Below, in pieces: positions 16,468 to 23,470 of a stretch of DNA of 33,017 nt (within the stretch, counting starts at the first letter, position 1; every line of letters begins with the position of its first letter). This DNA comes from Nostoc sp. UHCC 0870 (GTDB lineage Bacteria; Cyanobacteriota; Cyanobacteriia; Cyanobacteriales; Nostocaceae). The stretch lies in contig NZ_CP091918.1 in assembly GCF_022063185.1 (NCBI RefSeq), positions 1-33,017 on the forward strand, in the 5' to 3' direction. Both the position numbers and the translations under genes were made by a program. Below the pieces are notes generated by a model. It had not been told where the DNA came from. It made no database searches and worked only from the letters and a program-made list of their open reading frames with translations.

Positions 16468-17302
16468 AAGTCCATTACGTTATCCCGGCGGTAAACAAAA
16501 GGCAATTTCTCAAATTGCTCACTACCTACCTCCTACATTTAAGGAGTTCCGCGAACCTTTTGTTGGCGGTGGTTCTGTATTTTTTCATGTTTCACAGAAG
16601 TACCACTATATGCCTTGCTGGGTCAATGATCTCAACTCAGAACTGTATTACTTCTGGCTCATGGTCAAAACTAATCTACCAGAGTTAGTTGAGTCAGTCT
16701 GGAAAGTAAAAAAACAGACAACAGATGGACGTGCTTTGTTTAAATCTCTCGCTGCCGCTCCTCCGAGTACCATGAGTCCACTTGAGCGAGGTGTGCGGTT
16801 CTTTGTTCTTAACAGGATCAGCTTTTCAGGAACGATTGAGAGTGGTGGTTATAGTAGTGCTTCTTTCAAAAGTCGGTTTACAGACTCTTCGATTGAGCGA
16901 TTAGCAGCTTTGGATGGTTGTTTTATTAATACCCGTGTGACTAACTTCGACTACAGCACCCTACTTACTGAACCAGGGGATGATGTATTTATCTTTCTAG
17001 ATCCACCTTATCTCAGCAAGACTCAATCTAAGCTCTATGGTAAGAGAGGTGATTTGCACACCTGTTTTGACCATTCTCGCTTTGCCAAGCTAATGGCGGA
17101 GTGTTCACACAAATGGTTGATCACTTACGATAACTGTGAACAAGTGCGGCATCACTTTTCTTTTGCCTACATTTATGAATGGGAGTTGCAATACGGGATG
17201 AACAACTACAAACAGCAGAAGGCAGACAAAGGCAAGGAGCTGTTCATCACCAATTATCCTGTTGAATCATACAATTTGCCTACAATCATGGAGGTTGTGT
17301 GA
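16460..17302 (+). CDS. D12-class N6-adenine DNA methyltransferase
   Basis: A 280-residue Dam-like enzyme. Motif X RYPGGK (7-12), motif I REPFVGGGSVFF (31-42), VNDLNSELYYFW (55-66) and the catalytic motif IV FLDPPY (179-184) are all in the alpha-class (MT-D12) order. It methylates the N6 of adenine using S-adenosylmethionine. Length is normal for the family and all motifs are intact, so activity is expected. Its 5' end overlaps the endonuclease gene by 8 bp, which ties the two as an R-M system; the specific site cannot be read from the sequence. Confidence 0.92.
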   Translation: MLKSPLRYPGGKQKAISQIAHYLPPTFKEFREPFVGGGSVFFHVSQKYHYMPCWVNDLNSELYYFWLMVKTNLPELVESVWKVKKQTTDGRALFKSLAAAPPSTMSPLERGVRFFVLNRISFSGTIESGGYSSASFKSRFTDSSIERLAALDGCFINTRVTNFDYSTLLTEPGDDVFIFLDPPYLSKTQSKLYGKRGDLHTCFDHSRFAKLMAECSHKWLITYDNCEQVRHHFSFAYIYEWELQYGMNNYKQQKADKGKELFITNYPVESYNLPTIMEVV

Positions 17303-17356
17303 GAAGTTTATAACTCAAATCCTTTGTAGCTGTAGCGATTGCCCTTCCATCCAGCC

Positions 17357-17683
17357 CTATAGCGATATCACAGTTTCAGCAGACTCGCCCTGTGCGTGAC
17401 GGGGGCGAAGATGTAAAGTAATTTCCGTATCAAGTCGCTTGAGGAAAATGAGCAGTTTACCCTCGCTGAACCGTTGAAACTCTCCTTTCATCAAATGAGA
17501 TACTTCGGGCTGGGGAATGCCGAGAAGTTCGCTAATTTCACGCTGTTTCAGGTTGCGCTGTTTCAAAAGGCGGAGTACCTGAATCCCTATCTTGCCCCTG
17601 GTAAAAAGTTCCGAAGCATTCGACAAACCGAGGTCAGCGAATACGTTACCACTGCTTTCTTCAAAAACGGATTCCTGTGTCAT
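17357..17683 (-). CDS. HigA-type antitoxin with XRE-like HTH
   Basis: 108 residues. LKQREISELLGIPQPEVSHLM (about 46-66) is a textbook XRE helix-turn-helix, with the C-terminal LDTEITLHLRPR segment common in cyanobacterial HigA-like antitoxins. It follows its toxin gene with a 4-bp ATGA overlap, the order being toxin first then antitoxin, as in higBA. It should neutralise the toxin and repress the shared promoter upstream of 18054. The start is fixed by the overlap. Confidence 0.88.
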   Translation of the reverse strand: MTQESVFEESSGNVFADLGLSNASELFTRGKIGIQVLRLLKQRNLKQREISELLGIPQPEVSHLMKGEFQRFSEGKLLIFLKRLDTEITLHLRPRHAQGESAETVISL

Positions 17684-18054
17684 TCTTGTTTCTCCCTTGC
17701 CACTGCGTCCTTATAGCGTTGTTTAATTAGATCAACATCAGCTTGTGGAGTTTTAATACCCTGCTTTGATTTCTTTTGAAAAGCGTGCAGGACATAGATT
17801 TGTTCTCCAATCTTTACCGCATAAACTGCCCTGTAAGTATCGGTATCGTAGCGTTTGACGATTTCATACACGCCACTGCCAACCCCCTTAAAAGGCTTGG
17901 CATCCATTGGTGTTTCCCCCGCTTGCACCAATTGCAGTGCATACCCTACTGATGCACGCACATCAAGAGGAAATGAACGGATATTTTTGAGAGAGTCTCC
18001 CATCCAAACAAGAGGTCGTAAAGGAATTTCTATAATATCCTCATCATCTTCCAT
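17680..18054 (-). CDS. HigB/Gp49-like toxin (RelE superfamily)
   Basis: 124 residues. The segment LVWMGDSLKNIRSFPLDVRA, then SVGYALQLVQAGE, followed by GSGVYEIVKRYDTDTYRAVY and YVLHAFQKKSKQGIKTPQ is the classic Gp49-like/HigB pattern: a ribosome-dependent mRNA endonuclease fold. The FQKKSKQGIKTP loop holds the family's conserved basic residues. It is first in a two-gene minus-strand operon with the HTH antitoxin, overlapping by 4 bp. On a plasmid such a pair favours retention. Confidence 0.9.
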   Translation of the reverse strand: MEDDEDIIEIPLRPLVWMGDSLKNIRSFPLDVRASVGYALQLVQAGETPMDAKPFKGVGSGVYEIVKRYDTDTYRAVYAVKIGEQIYVLHAFQKKSKQGIKTPQADVDLIKQRYKDAVAREKQE

Positions 18055-18485
18055 CTTATATGAAATTTCCTATAAAATCAGTCAGACCATAGCATGAAAT
18101 GTCCCCCGCACCACTAGAGAGCTAAATTTTATTTACATTTGATTTCCGTCTACACCATGTCTAGACGCTGGTGGAGAGAAAAATGATATCGGTTTTGATA
18201 GCAACGATTTATCTTGCATGGGTACAGAAGTGAGTATAGACAACTCATGCCAGCCCAAACATGAACGAATACTATTGGTGTGGATTATACCTGCAAGTGG
18301 TCATCGCACTCTTCGTATAAGCAAATTTTATCAGCCAACGAGAGAATGAGGGTTGTAGCGGTTTTCATTGATAAGTTGAAATTGATCGCTCGTTGTCGCT
18401 TTGGTGTCCCCAACGAAGATACAATACTTTTGGTCACTTGTTCCACGTTATCAACATAACGTGTAATTCCAGAGAGAAGAGAAAA
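18055..18485. other. 431-bp gap with a dyad before the recombinase gene
   Basis: No convincing gene in either strand. It must contain the promoter of the toxin-antitoxin pair (left) and of the recombinase (right). An inverted repeat CACGTTAT-CAAC-ATAACGTG (18444-18463) lies 22 bp before the recombinase start and may be its operator or a core recombination site. Confidence 0.5.
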
Positions 18486-19037
18486 ATGAAAGTAGACGGC
18501 AACGGGCAAGGCAAGATATTAAGCCAAGACGAACTGCGGCGATTGTTCACCAAAGGGTTATTGACCCCCCGCGATCGCGCACTGTTTGGCATCTGCCTGT
18601 TTACTGGTTGTCGCGTATCAGAAGCGTTAGCACTCCAGACGACTGATATCAAATCTGGTGCTATCACTTTCCGCAAGTCTACCACCAAAGGTAAGCATAA
18701 AACCCGGATTGTGGACATCCCACTAGGGCTGGCAGCAATTCTTGACGAATACCAACCCAAACAGGGAGCAATATTCCCAGGTATGCGCGGTGTAACTGAG
18801 CGGCTGACCCGATTCATGGCAGACAAGATTTTACGGGATGCCTGCAAGCGGATTGGGGTAGAAGGAGTTAGCACCCACTCGTTTAGGCGAACTGCCCTCA
18901 CGCAGATGTCCAGCGCGGGGATACCTTTGAGAACTATTCAAGAAATTTCTGGTCACAGCGACCTGGGGACTTTGCAGCGTTATCTGGAGGTCACGCCAGA
19001 GCAGAAGCGAAAGGCTGTTTCGGTGATTGGGTTTTAG
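18486..19037 (+). CDS. Short tyrosine recombinase / integrase
   Basis: 183 residues from ATG 18486. The catalytic set is complete: R in FTGCRVSEAL, K in TTKGKHKTR, HSFRRTAL (H-x-x-R), GHSDLGTLQRYLEV with the third H and the nucleophilic Y. It lacks the usual N-terminal core-binding domain and is about half the length of phage integrases, as in many cyanobacterial plasmid recombinases, where it may resolve multimers. The start is chosen because the N-terminus MKVDGNGQGKIL is matched by the truncated relative near 30.8 kb (MKVSGNGQAKIL). The frame extends further upstream but without that similarity. Confidence 0.9.
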   Translation: MKVDGNGQGKILSQDELRRLFTKGLLTPRDRALFGICLFTGCRVSEALALQTTDIKSGAITFRKSTTKGKHKTRIVDIPLGLAAILDEYQPKQGAIFPGMRGVTERLTRFMADKILRDACKRIGVEGVSTHSFRRTALTQMSSAGIPLRTIQEISGHSDLGTLQRYLEVTPEQKRKAVSVIGF

Positions 19038-19152
19038 ATATTGAGCTAGTGCTACACAACTTCCTTACGAAGAGTAGGCGAGCAAGTACGGAGATTTGAT
19101 TAAAAAAGCTAGAGAAACAGAATCAGAAAACCAGAACAATGATTTCCAGGGG

Positions 19153-19189
19153 GCGACAGGATAAACCTTGAAATTAATTTAGGAGAAAC
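19153..19189 (+). repeat. 37-bp dispersed repeat, copy A
   Basis: Matches 26357-26393 at 34 of 37 positions, in the same orientation 7.2 kb away. In copy B the shared sequence runs straight into the complete palindrome; here the palindrome's right half is degenerate (AGGAGAAACTGCATAAATAG). It lies in a 230-bp gap (19038-19267) that holds no gene I can support. Confidence 0.75.
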
Positions 19190-19267
19190 TGCATAAATAG
19201 CTAAAAATCAGCAGATAAGAGATCATATCAACAAACTGTTGGTGTAACACCACACTCTTTAACACTG

Positions 19268-20647
19268 ATGATTACCAACTTTATCCCTTCAGCAGACCGA
19301 GGCTTAGACATAACTGCTGATCATAAGGGTAATATCTACGCTACGGAAGGCTTTGAAAATACTGGTAACAATGCTGGTGAAATCAGAGTAAATAGTGGTA
19401 ACATAACACTCACCAATACTAGTGAAAATACTGGTAACAATGCTGGTGAAATCAGAATAAATAGTGGTAACATAACACTCACCAATACTAGTGAAAATAC
19501 TGGTAACAATGCTGGTGAAATCAGAATAAATAGTGGTAACATAACACTCACCAATACTAGTGAAAATACTGGTAACAATGCTGGTAACATAACACTAAAC
19601 ACAGTCTTCCTAATTGTAGAGGAGCCAAAAATCAGCTTGGCACCTGATAATACTGATAGCGTATTCAACCTTAGCGGTACTGGAACCCCCGTACAGTTTC
19701 TCCTTAAGAGTGCCAGTCCTGGTGTTGTCAACGAAATTGGACTGTTTACGGTAGACGATGATAAAGGCACTATCGACGGCATTGCCCCCAAGGATTCCAA
19801 TTACACTCAGGCAGCGCTGGCACGTTCTCGCAGTATCTTCTCAACTTTAGTAAATTCGCCCAAGGGCTTTAATACCAACCTCACCCGGACTATTGACCTC
19901 GATGCTGGTATTCGCTTCCGCCTATTACTAGTACAAAACGGCACCCTCGATGGTTTGCGGAACGGTACAGTACCACTGTCACAATTGCTGCTCTCTTCTC
20001 CTACTTCCTTGCAAGTTTCTGATGCAGGTAACAGCAACTTTGACCTGCGCTTTGAGGATAGTCCTGGGAGTGGTCAGTTCAACGATGCGGTAGTGCAAAT
20101 GCAACTGGGAACACAAGCTGACAAACCCATAGGCACTGCCCTACAAGACCAGCAGGAAGGCGAGGTGTTGGACTTGCGTGGGTTGATAGGTACGCAGAAT
20201 GCAACATTTACGGTTAACCGTGAGGCGGCGTATAACAACTTTGTCGGTTTCTTTCGTGTGGCGGATGCTACAGGCGGCATCGATACCAACGGTGACGGCA
20301 TAGGGGATTTGCTACCCGGACAAGCTGGTTATGGAGAAGCGGCAGTGAAGAACCGTGTCGGCGGCATTGACCTGAGTGTGGGGAACCAGGGAAAAGCAAC
20401 CTTTACGGGTCAGTTTGAAGCTGGTTCAGTATTTGCACCATTTCTCATCGTTAATGGTACACCAGAACAACTTCTTGACAGCAACCCCAATAATAACCCT
20501 GCAATTTACTTCCCCTATCTGGGTGCAAATTCGGACAAAATAGACCATGTGCGGATATTAGGTAACAATGTTTTCGGGTTTGAGGACTTGTCCAACGGCG
20601 GCGATAAAGATTTCAATGACATCATCGTTAGCGTGAAGTTCGGCTAA
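19268..20647 (+). CDS. DUF4114-containing protein with beta-strand repeats
   Basis: 459 residues. The N-terminal 40-115 region is a 23-residue repeat (ENTGNNAGEIRINSGNITLT then NTS), the glycine/asparagine-rich pattern of filamentous-haemagglutinin-like beta helices. The C-terminus DKIDHVRILGNNVFGFEDLS and NGGDKDFNDIIVSV is the DUF4114 signature, seen in cyanobacterial surface or secreted proteins, with a Ca-binding-like acidic loop (DTNGDGIGD). No signal peptide is visible at the chosen ATG and no ribosome site is clear, so it may be the 3' part of a formerly larger adhesin. The final stop TAA is intact. Surface location is inference. Confidence 0.8.
   Translation: MITNFIPSADRGLDITADHKGNIYATEGFENTGNNAGEIRVNSGNITLTNTSENTGNNAGEIRINSGNITLTNTSENTGNNAGEIRINSGNITLTNTSENTGNNAGNITLNTVFLIVEEPKISLAPDNTDSVFNLSGTGTPVQFLLKSASPGVVNEIGLFTVDDDKGTIDGIAPKDSNYTQAALARSRSIFSTLVNSPKGFNTNLTRTIDLDAGIRFRLLLVQNGTLDGLRNGTVPLSQLLLSSPTSLQVSDAGNSNFDLRFEDSPGSGQFNDAVVQMQLGTQADKPIGTALQDQQEGEVLDLRGLIGTQNATFTVNREAAYNNFVGFFRVADATGGIDTNGDGIGDLLPGQAGYGEAAVKNRVGGIDLSVGNQGKATFTGQFEAGSVFAPFLIVNGTPEQLLDSNPNNNPAIYFPYLGANSDKIDHVRILGNNVFGFEDLSNGGDKDFNDIIVSVKFG
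19355..19582 (+). repeat. 69-bp in-frame tandem repeat, three copies plus a partial
   Basis: Units start at 19355, 19424 and 19493; copies two and three are identical and copy one differs at one base (GTA for ATA, Val for Ile). A fourth is cut after about 21 bp. Near identity implies recent expansion and likely length variation between strains. Confidence 0.9.
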
Positions 20648-20749
20648 TTTGGGGTAGTGAAAATCTTTGATTCCTTTCTGTGCGGTTAAATTATTTTTAC
20701 AAATGATTTAGACTGGTATAGGTTTGTGATTTTCCCCTAGAACTCAGCC

Positions 20750-21175
20750 TTAAGCTTTATTAATAAACCAATTTTCAACGCTTAAACCATTAAAAAACTC
20801 AAAATCCGAAACATTATTAGTTACCAAAACTAAATTATTACTATAAGCAATACTCGCAATTTGACCATCTACAAAAGCAGGAGTTTTGCCAATCTGGGAT
20901 AATCTAGCCCTTTCTTGGGCGTGCCATTGTGCTGCCTTGAGATCATAATCAAATATTGGTAAATTCAATACTGACTCATAAATATAATTCCTAAGATACT
21001 CTCGCCGCTTAGATTCTGGCAACCGCAAACAACCATGTAGAAGTTCATGAACAACAACACTAGCAACAGCAACTTCTGACTTATAAATATCTAGTTGGTG
21101 TAAAACATGGGCATTAGGAATAGGGCGTGCTGGCTCTGAGAGAATGTTGGTATCAAGTAAGAATCGTAAACTCAT
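20750..21175 (-). CDS. VapC-type PIN-domain toxin
   Basis: 141 residues. PIN-domain acidic residues are visible: LLDTNILSEP near the start (D8), VVVHELLHG (E), TPAFVDGQIASIA (D) and VLVTNNVSDFEFF (D). This is the VapC family, Mg-dependent ribonucleases that cleave tRNA or rRNA. The gene lies after its antitoxin gene with a 4-bp overlap in a minus-strand operon. It is a second, independent TA module besides the HigBA-type pair. Confidence 0.92.
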   Translation of the reverse strand: MSLRFLLDTNILSEPARPIPNAHVLHQLDIYKSEVAVASVVVHELLHGCLRLPESKRREYLRNYIYESVLNLPIFDYDLKAAQWHAQERARLSQIGKTPAFVDGQIASIAYSNNLVLVTNNVSDFEFFNGLSVENWFINKA

Positions 21176-21399
21176 AAATCAATTTCTCTACCCACACTCT
21201 TGTCTCGTAAATCAGCAAAATCCTCATCAGTAAAAATAATTCCTTCACTTTGGATTACCTGTCTAAATTTTTGTAATCCTTGCCAAAAATTATCACCTTT
21301 AGATTCTTCCTTTTTTTGGCGGAGAAACTCAAATAAATAGTCACGTTCTTCTGTGGGCAAACTGTTAATGGAATTAATAATTTCTTGTAAATTCATCAA
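21172..21399 (-). CDS. VapB-like antitoxin (partner of the PIN toxin)
   Basis: 75 residues, preceded by TTAGAGGAGCTTAATTG containing a strong GGAG ribosome site (on the minus strand). The N-terminus MMNLQEIINSINSLPTEERD is a helical antitoxin-like head, the C-terminal half acidic (GIIFTDEDFADLRDKSVGRE) and suited to wrapping the toxin. It is the first gene of the operon and overlaps vapC by 4 bp. No recognisable DNA-binding domain, so the family label rests on context. Confidence 0.82.
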   Translation of the reverse strand: MMNLQEIINSINSLPTEERDYLFEFLRQKKEESKGDNFWQGLQKFRQVIQSEGIIFTDEDFADLRDKSVGREIDL

Positions 21400-21532
21400 T
21401 TAAGCTCCTCTAAACTAAATCTCAACTTTGGTAACTGTATTTTAATCTAAGCGGGTAAGATTTGAGGGTTGCTTTACTCCCGTCCCCTAGAACTTGTCTT
21501 CTTCTGATACACTTCAATAAACTAGAAACTAA

Positions 21533-21562
21533 AACCGAGTCGGTTGACCCTACGTTAACGTA
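21533..21562. promoter_or_regulatory. Two palindromes upstream of parA
   Basis: AACCGA-G-TCGGTT (21533-21545) and the perfect 12-bp palindrome TACGTTAACGTA (21551-21562), the latter 20 bp before the parA GTG. Likely operator of the par operon for ParA or ParB autoregulation. Confidence 0.45.
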
Positions 21563-21582
21563 TCTTCTAGGAACAAAAGCCA

Positions 21583-22353
21583 GTGTCAACTACTGACAAG
21601 CAATGCCGCATTATAGCCCTGTTTAATCAGGCGGGTGGTGTCGCCAAATCGACACTGACCCAAAACCTGGGATACCACCTAGCAAAGCGAGAACACCGCG
21701 TTCTCCTCATCGATATAGATCCCCAAGCCTCATTGACCAAATTCATGGGGTTAGTGCCATCTCAGCTACAAAAAACTGTTGCTGATGCCATTATTAACGA
21801 GCAGCCCTTACCGATTCATGAGGGCATTCACGGTATGGATTTGGCTCCAGCAAGCAGAGTTCTTAGTGGGGCAGAAATGCAATTAGTCAGTGCTGCCATG
21901 CGCGACTTACGCCTTAAGGAAGCCATTGAACCTATTTTAGAAGAATACGACTTCATCCTTATAGACTGCCCCCCCAGCTTAGGATTACTTTCTTATATCT
22001 CCTTAGTTGCGGCTACACACGTACTCGTACCAGTGGAAACCCATCTCAAAGCCTTTGAGGGAACAGACGAACTGTTACAAACTATCACCCACGTAAAAAA
22101 TAAAGCTAACCGGAAAATCCAAATAGCCGGGTTTGTTCCTACTCGGTATGCTCACCAGAACTCAGCCGATAAACGCGCACTAGCAGCTATCCAAACACAA
22201 CTGTTAGCTTGGGGTAGGATATTTCCACCTATTCCCAGAGCTACGGCTTTTGTCGATGCCACAGAAGAACGTGCGCCCCTGGCAGTGTTTGACCCCAAAC
22301 ATCCTGTAGTCAATATCCTTGAAGAAATAGCTTTGGCTTTGGAGGCTTTGTGA
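21583..22353 (+). CDS. parA: ParA-type partition ATPase
   Basis: 256 residues, GTG start with TAGGAA upstream. The P-loop FNQAGGVAKSTLTQNLG (13-29) carries the deviant Walker arrangement, but the position of the signature lysine (KGGxxKS) is alanine. Walker A' LLIDIDPQAS (about 45-54) and FILIDCPPSLG (about 124-134) are normal. It forms an ATP-dependent gradient on the nucleoid that moves plasmid copies. It overlaps parB by 4 bp (GTGA). The missing signature lysine could matter for dimer-dependent ATP hydrolysis, although I have the impression that related cyanobacterial ParAs share it. Confidence 0.93.
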   Translation: MSTTDKQCRIIALFNQAGGVAKSTLTQNLGYHLAKREHRVLLIDIDPQASLTKFMGLVPSQLQKTVADAIINEQPLPIHEGIHGMDLAPASRVLSGAEMQLVSAAMRDLRLKEAIEPILEEYDFILIDCPPSLGLLSYISLVAATHVLVPVETHLKAFEGTDELLQTITHVKNKANRKIQIAGFVPTRYAHQNSADKRALAAIQTQLLAWGRIFPPIPRATAFVDATEERAPLAVFDPKHPVVNILEEIALALEAL

Positions 22354-23423
22354 TCCAACGTAAGCAAACTAAAAAAACCTTTGCAGGACAAATTACCACA
22401 CCACCCCCTGCACCTTGGTTAGACTCACCAGAAGCAGAAACATCAAGAGCGACTGAAACTACTGTCAAGCTGGAAGATATAGTTCTGCCTCAACACCAGC
22501 CCAGACGATATTTTGACCCACAAGCATTACAAGAATTAGTCTCCTCAATCAAACAGCATGGCATCCTTCAACCTCTGTTAGTGCGTCCACTAAGCGGGGG
22601 AAAATACGAATTAGTAGCAGGAGAAAGACGCTATCGGGCAGCACAAGAAGTAAAGCTTAAAGCTGTGCCTGTGGTTGTACGTGAGCTATCTGATGACCAA
22701 GCGTTTCAGTTGGCTTTGATTGAAAACCTACAACGGGAAGACCTAAACCCAGTTGAAGAAACTGAAGGTATTTTACACTTGTTGGCAATCCGGCTGCATT
22801 GCGATGTAGAAGCTGTCAAATCCTTGCTGTACCGCATGAAGAACGCTCACAGTAAAGAAGAAAAGCAGCAAACAGACTCATTAGATGAATCTAGGAGAAA
22901 CGTTTCTCCTAACTCAGAATCAACGGAAACTGGGGATAACGTTTCTGATAATTTAGACCAGGAAATAGAATCTAGGAGAAACGTTTCTCCTAAAGTGGAT
23001 TTGGAGCAATCAAAGACGGTAGAACAGGTATTTGAGAGCCTGGGGCTGATGAATTGGCTATCGTTTACCACCAAGCGTTTACCATTGCTCAATCTGCCAG
23101 AAGACATTTTAATAGCACTGCGAGAAGGCAAACTAGAATACACTAAAGCCCAAGCACTGGCGCGAGTAAAAGATGAGGAAGTGCGAAAACAACTCTTGTC
23201 AGGAGCGATCGCGTCGGATTGGTCTTTAAGCCAAATCAAAGAACAAATCATCGTCAATACTCCTGATGATCCATCCCCCACATCTAAAACACCTAACCAA
23301 ATACCAGAACGGCTCAAAGATATTACCCAGCGCATTAAAAAACGTCAGCTTTGGAAAGAACCTCGCAAGGAAAAACAGATAGTAAATCTTCTAAACAAGC
23401 TAGAAGCATTACTATACGAATAG
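22350..23423 (+). CDS. parB: ParB-type centromere-binding protein with an inserted linker
   Basis: 357 residues, GTG start coupled to parA. The N-terminal ParB/Srx domain is clear: VKLEDIVLPQHQPRRYF, the GERRYRAAQE box and ENLQREDLNPVEETEG (about 40-145). A helical HTH part follows (EGILHLLAIRLHCDVEAVKS). Residues about 170-215 are a low-complexity insert in which the peptide SRRNVSP occurs twice, encoded by two copies of the palindrome TAGGAGAAACGTTTCTCCTA. The C-terminal half (QVFESLGLMNWLSFTTKRL, the LREGKLEYTKAQALARV helix and SLSQIKEQI) is intact. The protein should bind a centromere and load onto DNA; the embedded palindromes are candidates for that centromere. Confidence 0.93.
   Translation: MIQRKQTKKTFAGQITTPPPAPWLDSPEAETSRATETTVKLEDIVLPQHQPRRYFDPQALQELVSSIKQHGILQPLLVRPLSGGKYELVAGERRYRAAQEVKLKAVPVVVRELSDDQAFQLALIENLQREDLNPVEETEGILHLLAIRLHCDVEAVKSLLYRMKNAHSKEEKQQTDSLDESRRNVSPNSESTETGDNVSDNLDQEIESRRNVSPKVDLEQSKTVEQVFESLGLMNWLSFTTKRLPLLNLPEDILIALREGKLEYTKAQALARVKDEEVRKQLLSGAIASDWSLSQIKEQIIVNTPDDPSPTSKTPNQIPERLKDITQRIKKRQLWKEPRKEKQIVNLLNKLEALLYE
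22892..22992. repeat. Two perfect 20-bp palindromes inside parB (candidate parS)
   Basis: TAGGAGAAACGTTTCTCCTA occurs at 22892-22911 and 22973-22992, centres 81 bp apart, with a half-conserved copy (GATAACGTTTCTGATA) centred at 22940.5 between them. A third full copy, 22 bp including flanks, lies at 26383-26404. They encode SRRNVSP in the ParB linker. Confidence 0.8.
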
Positions 23424-23470
23424 AGTTTTAAAACCCGTGATTACGATTAGGTGCGAGGGGAGAAACAGAG

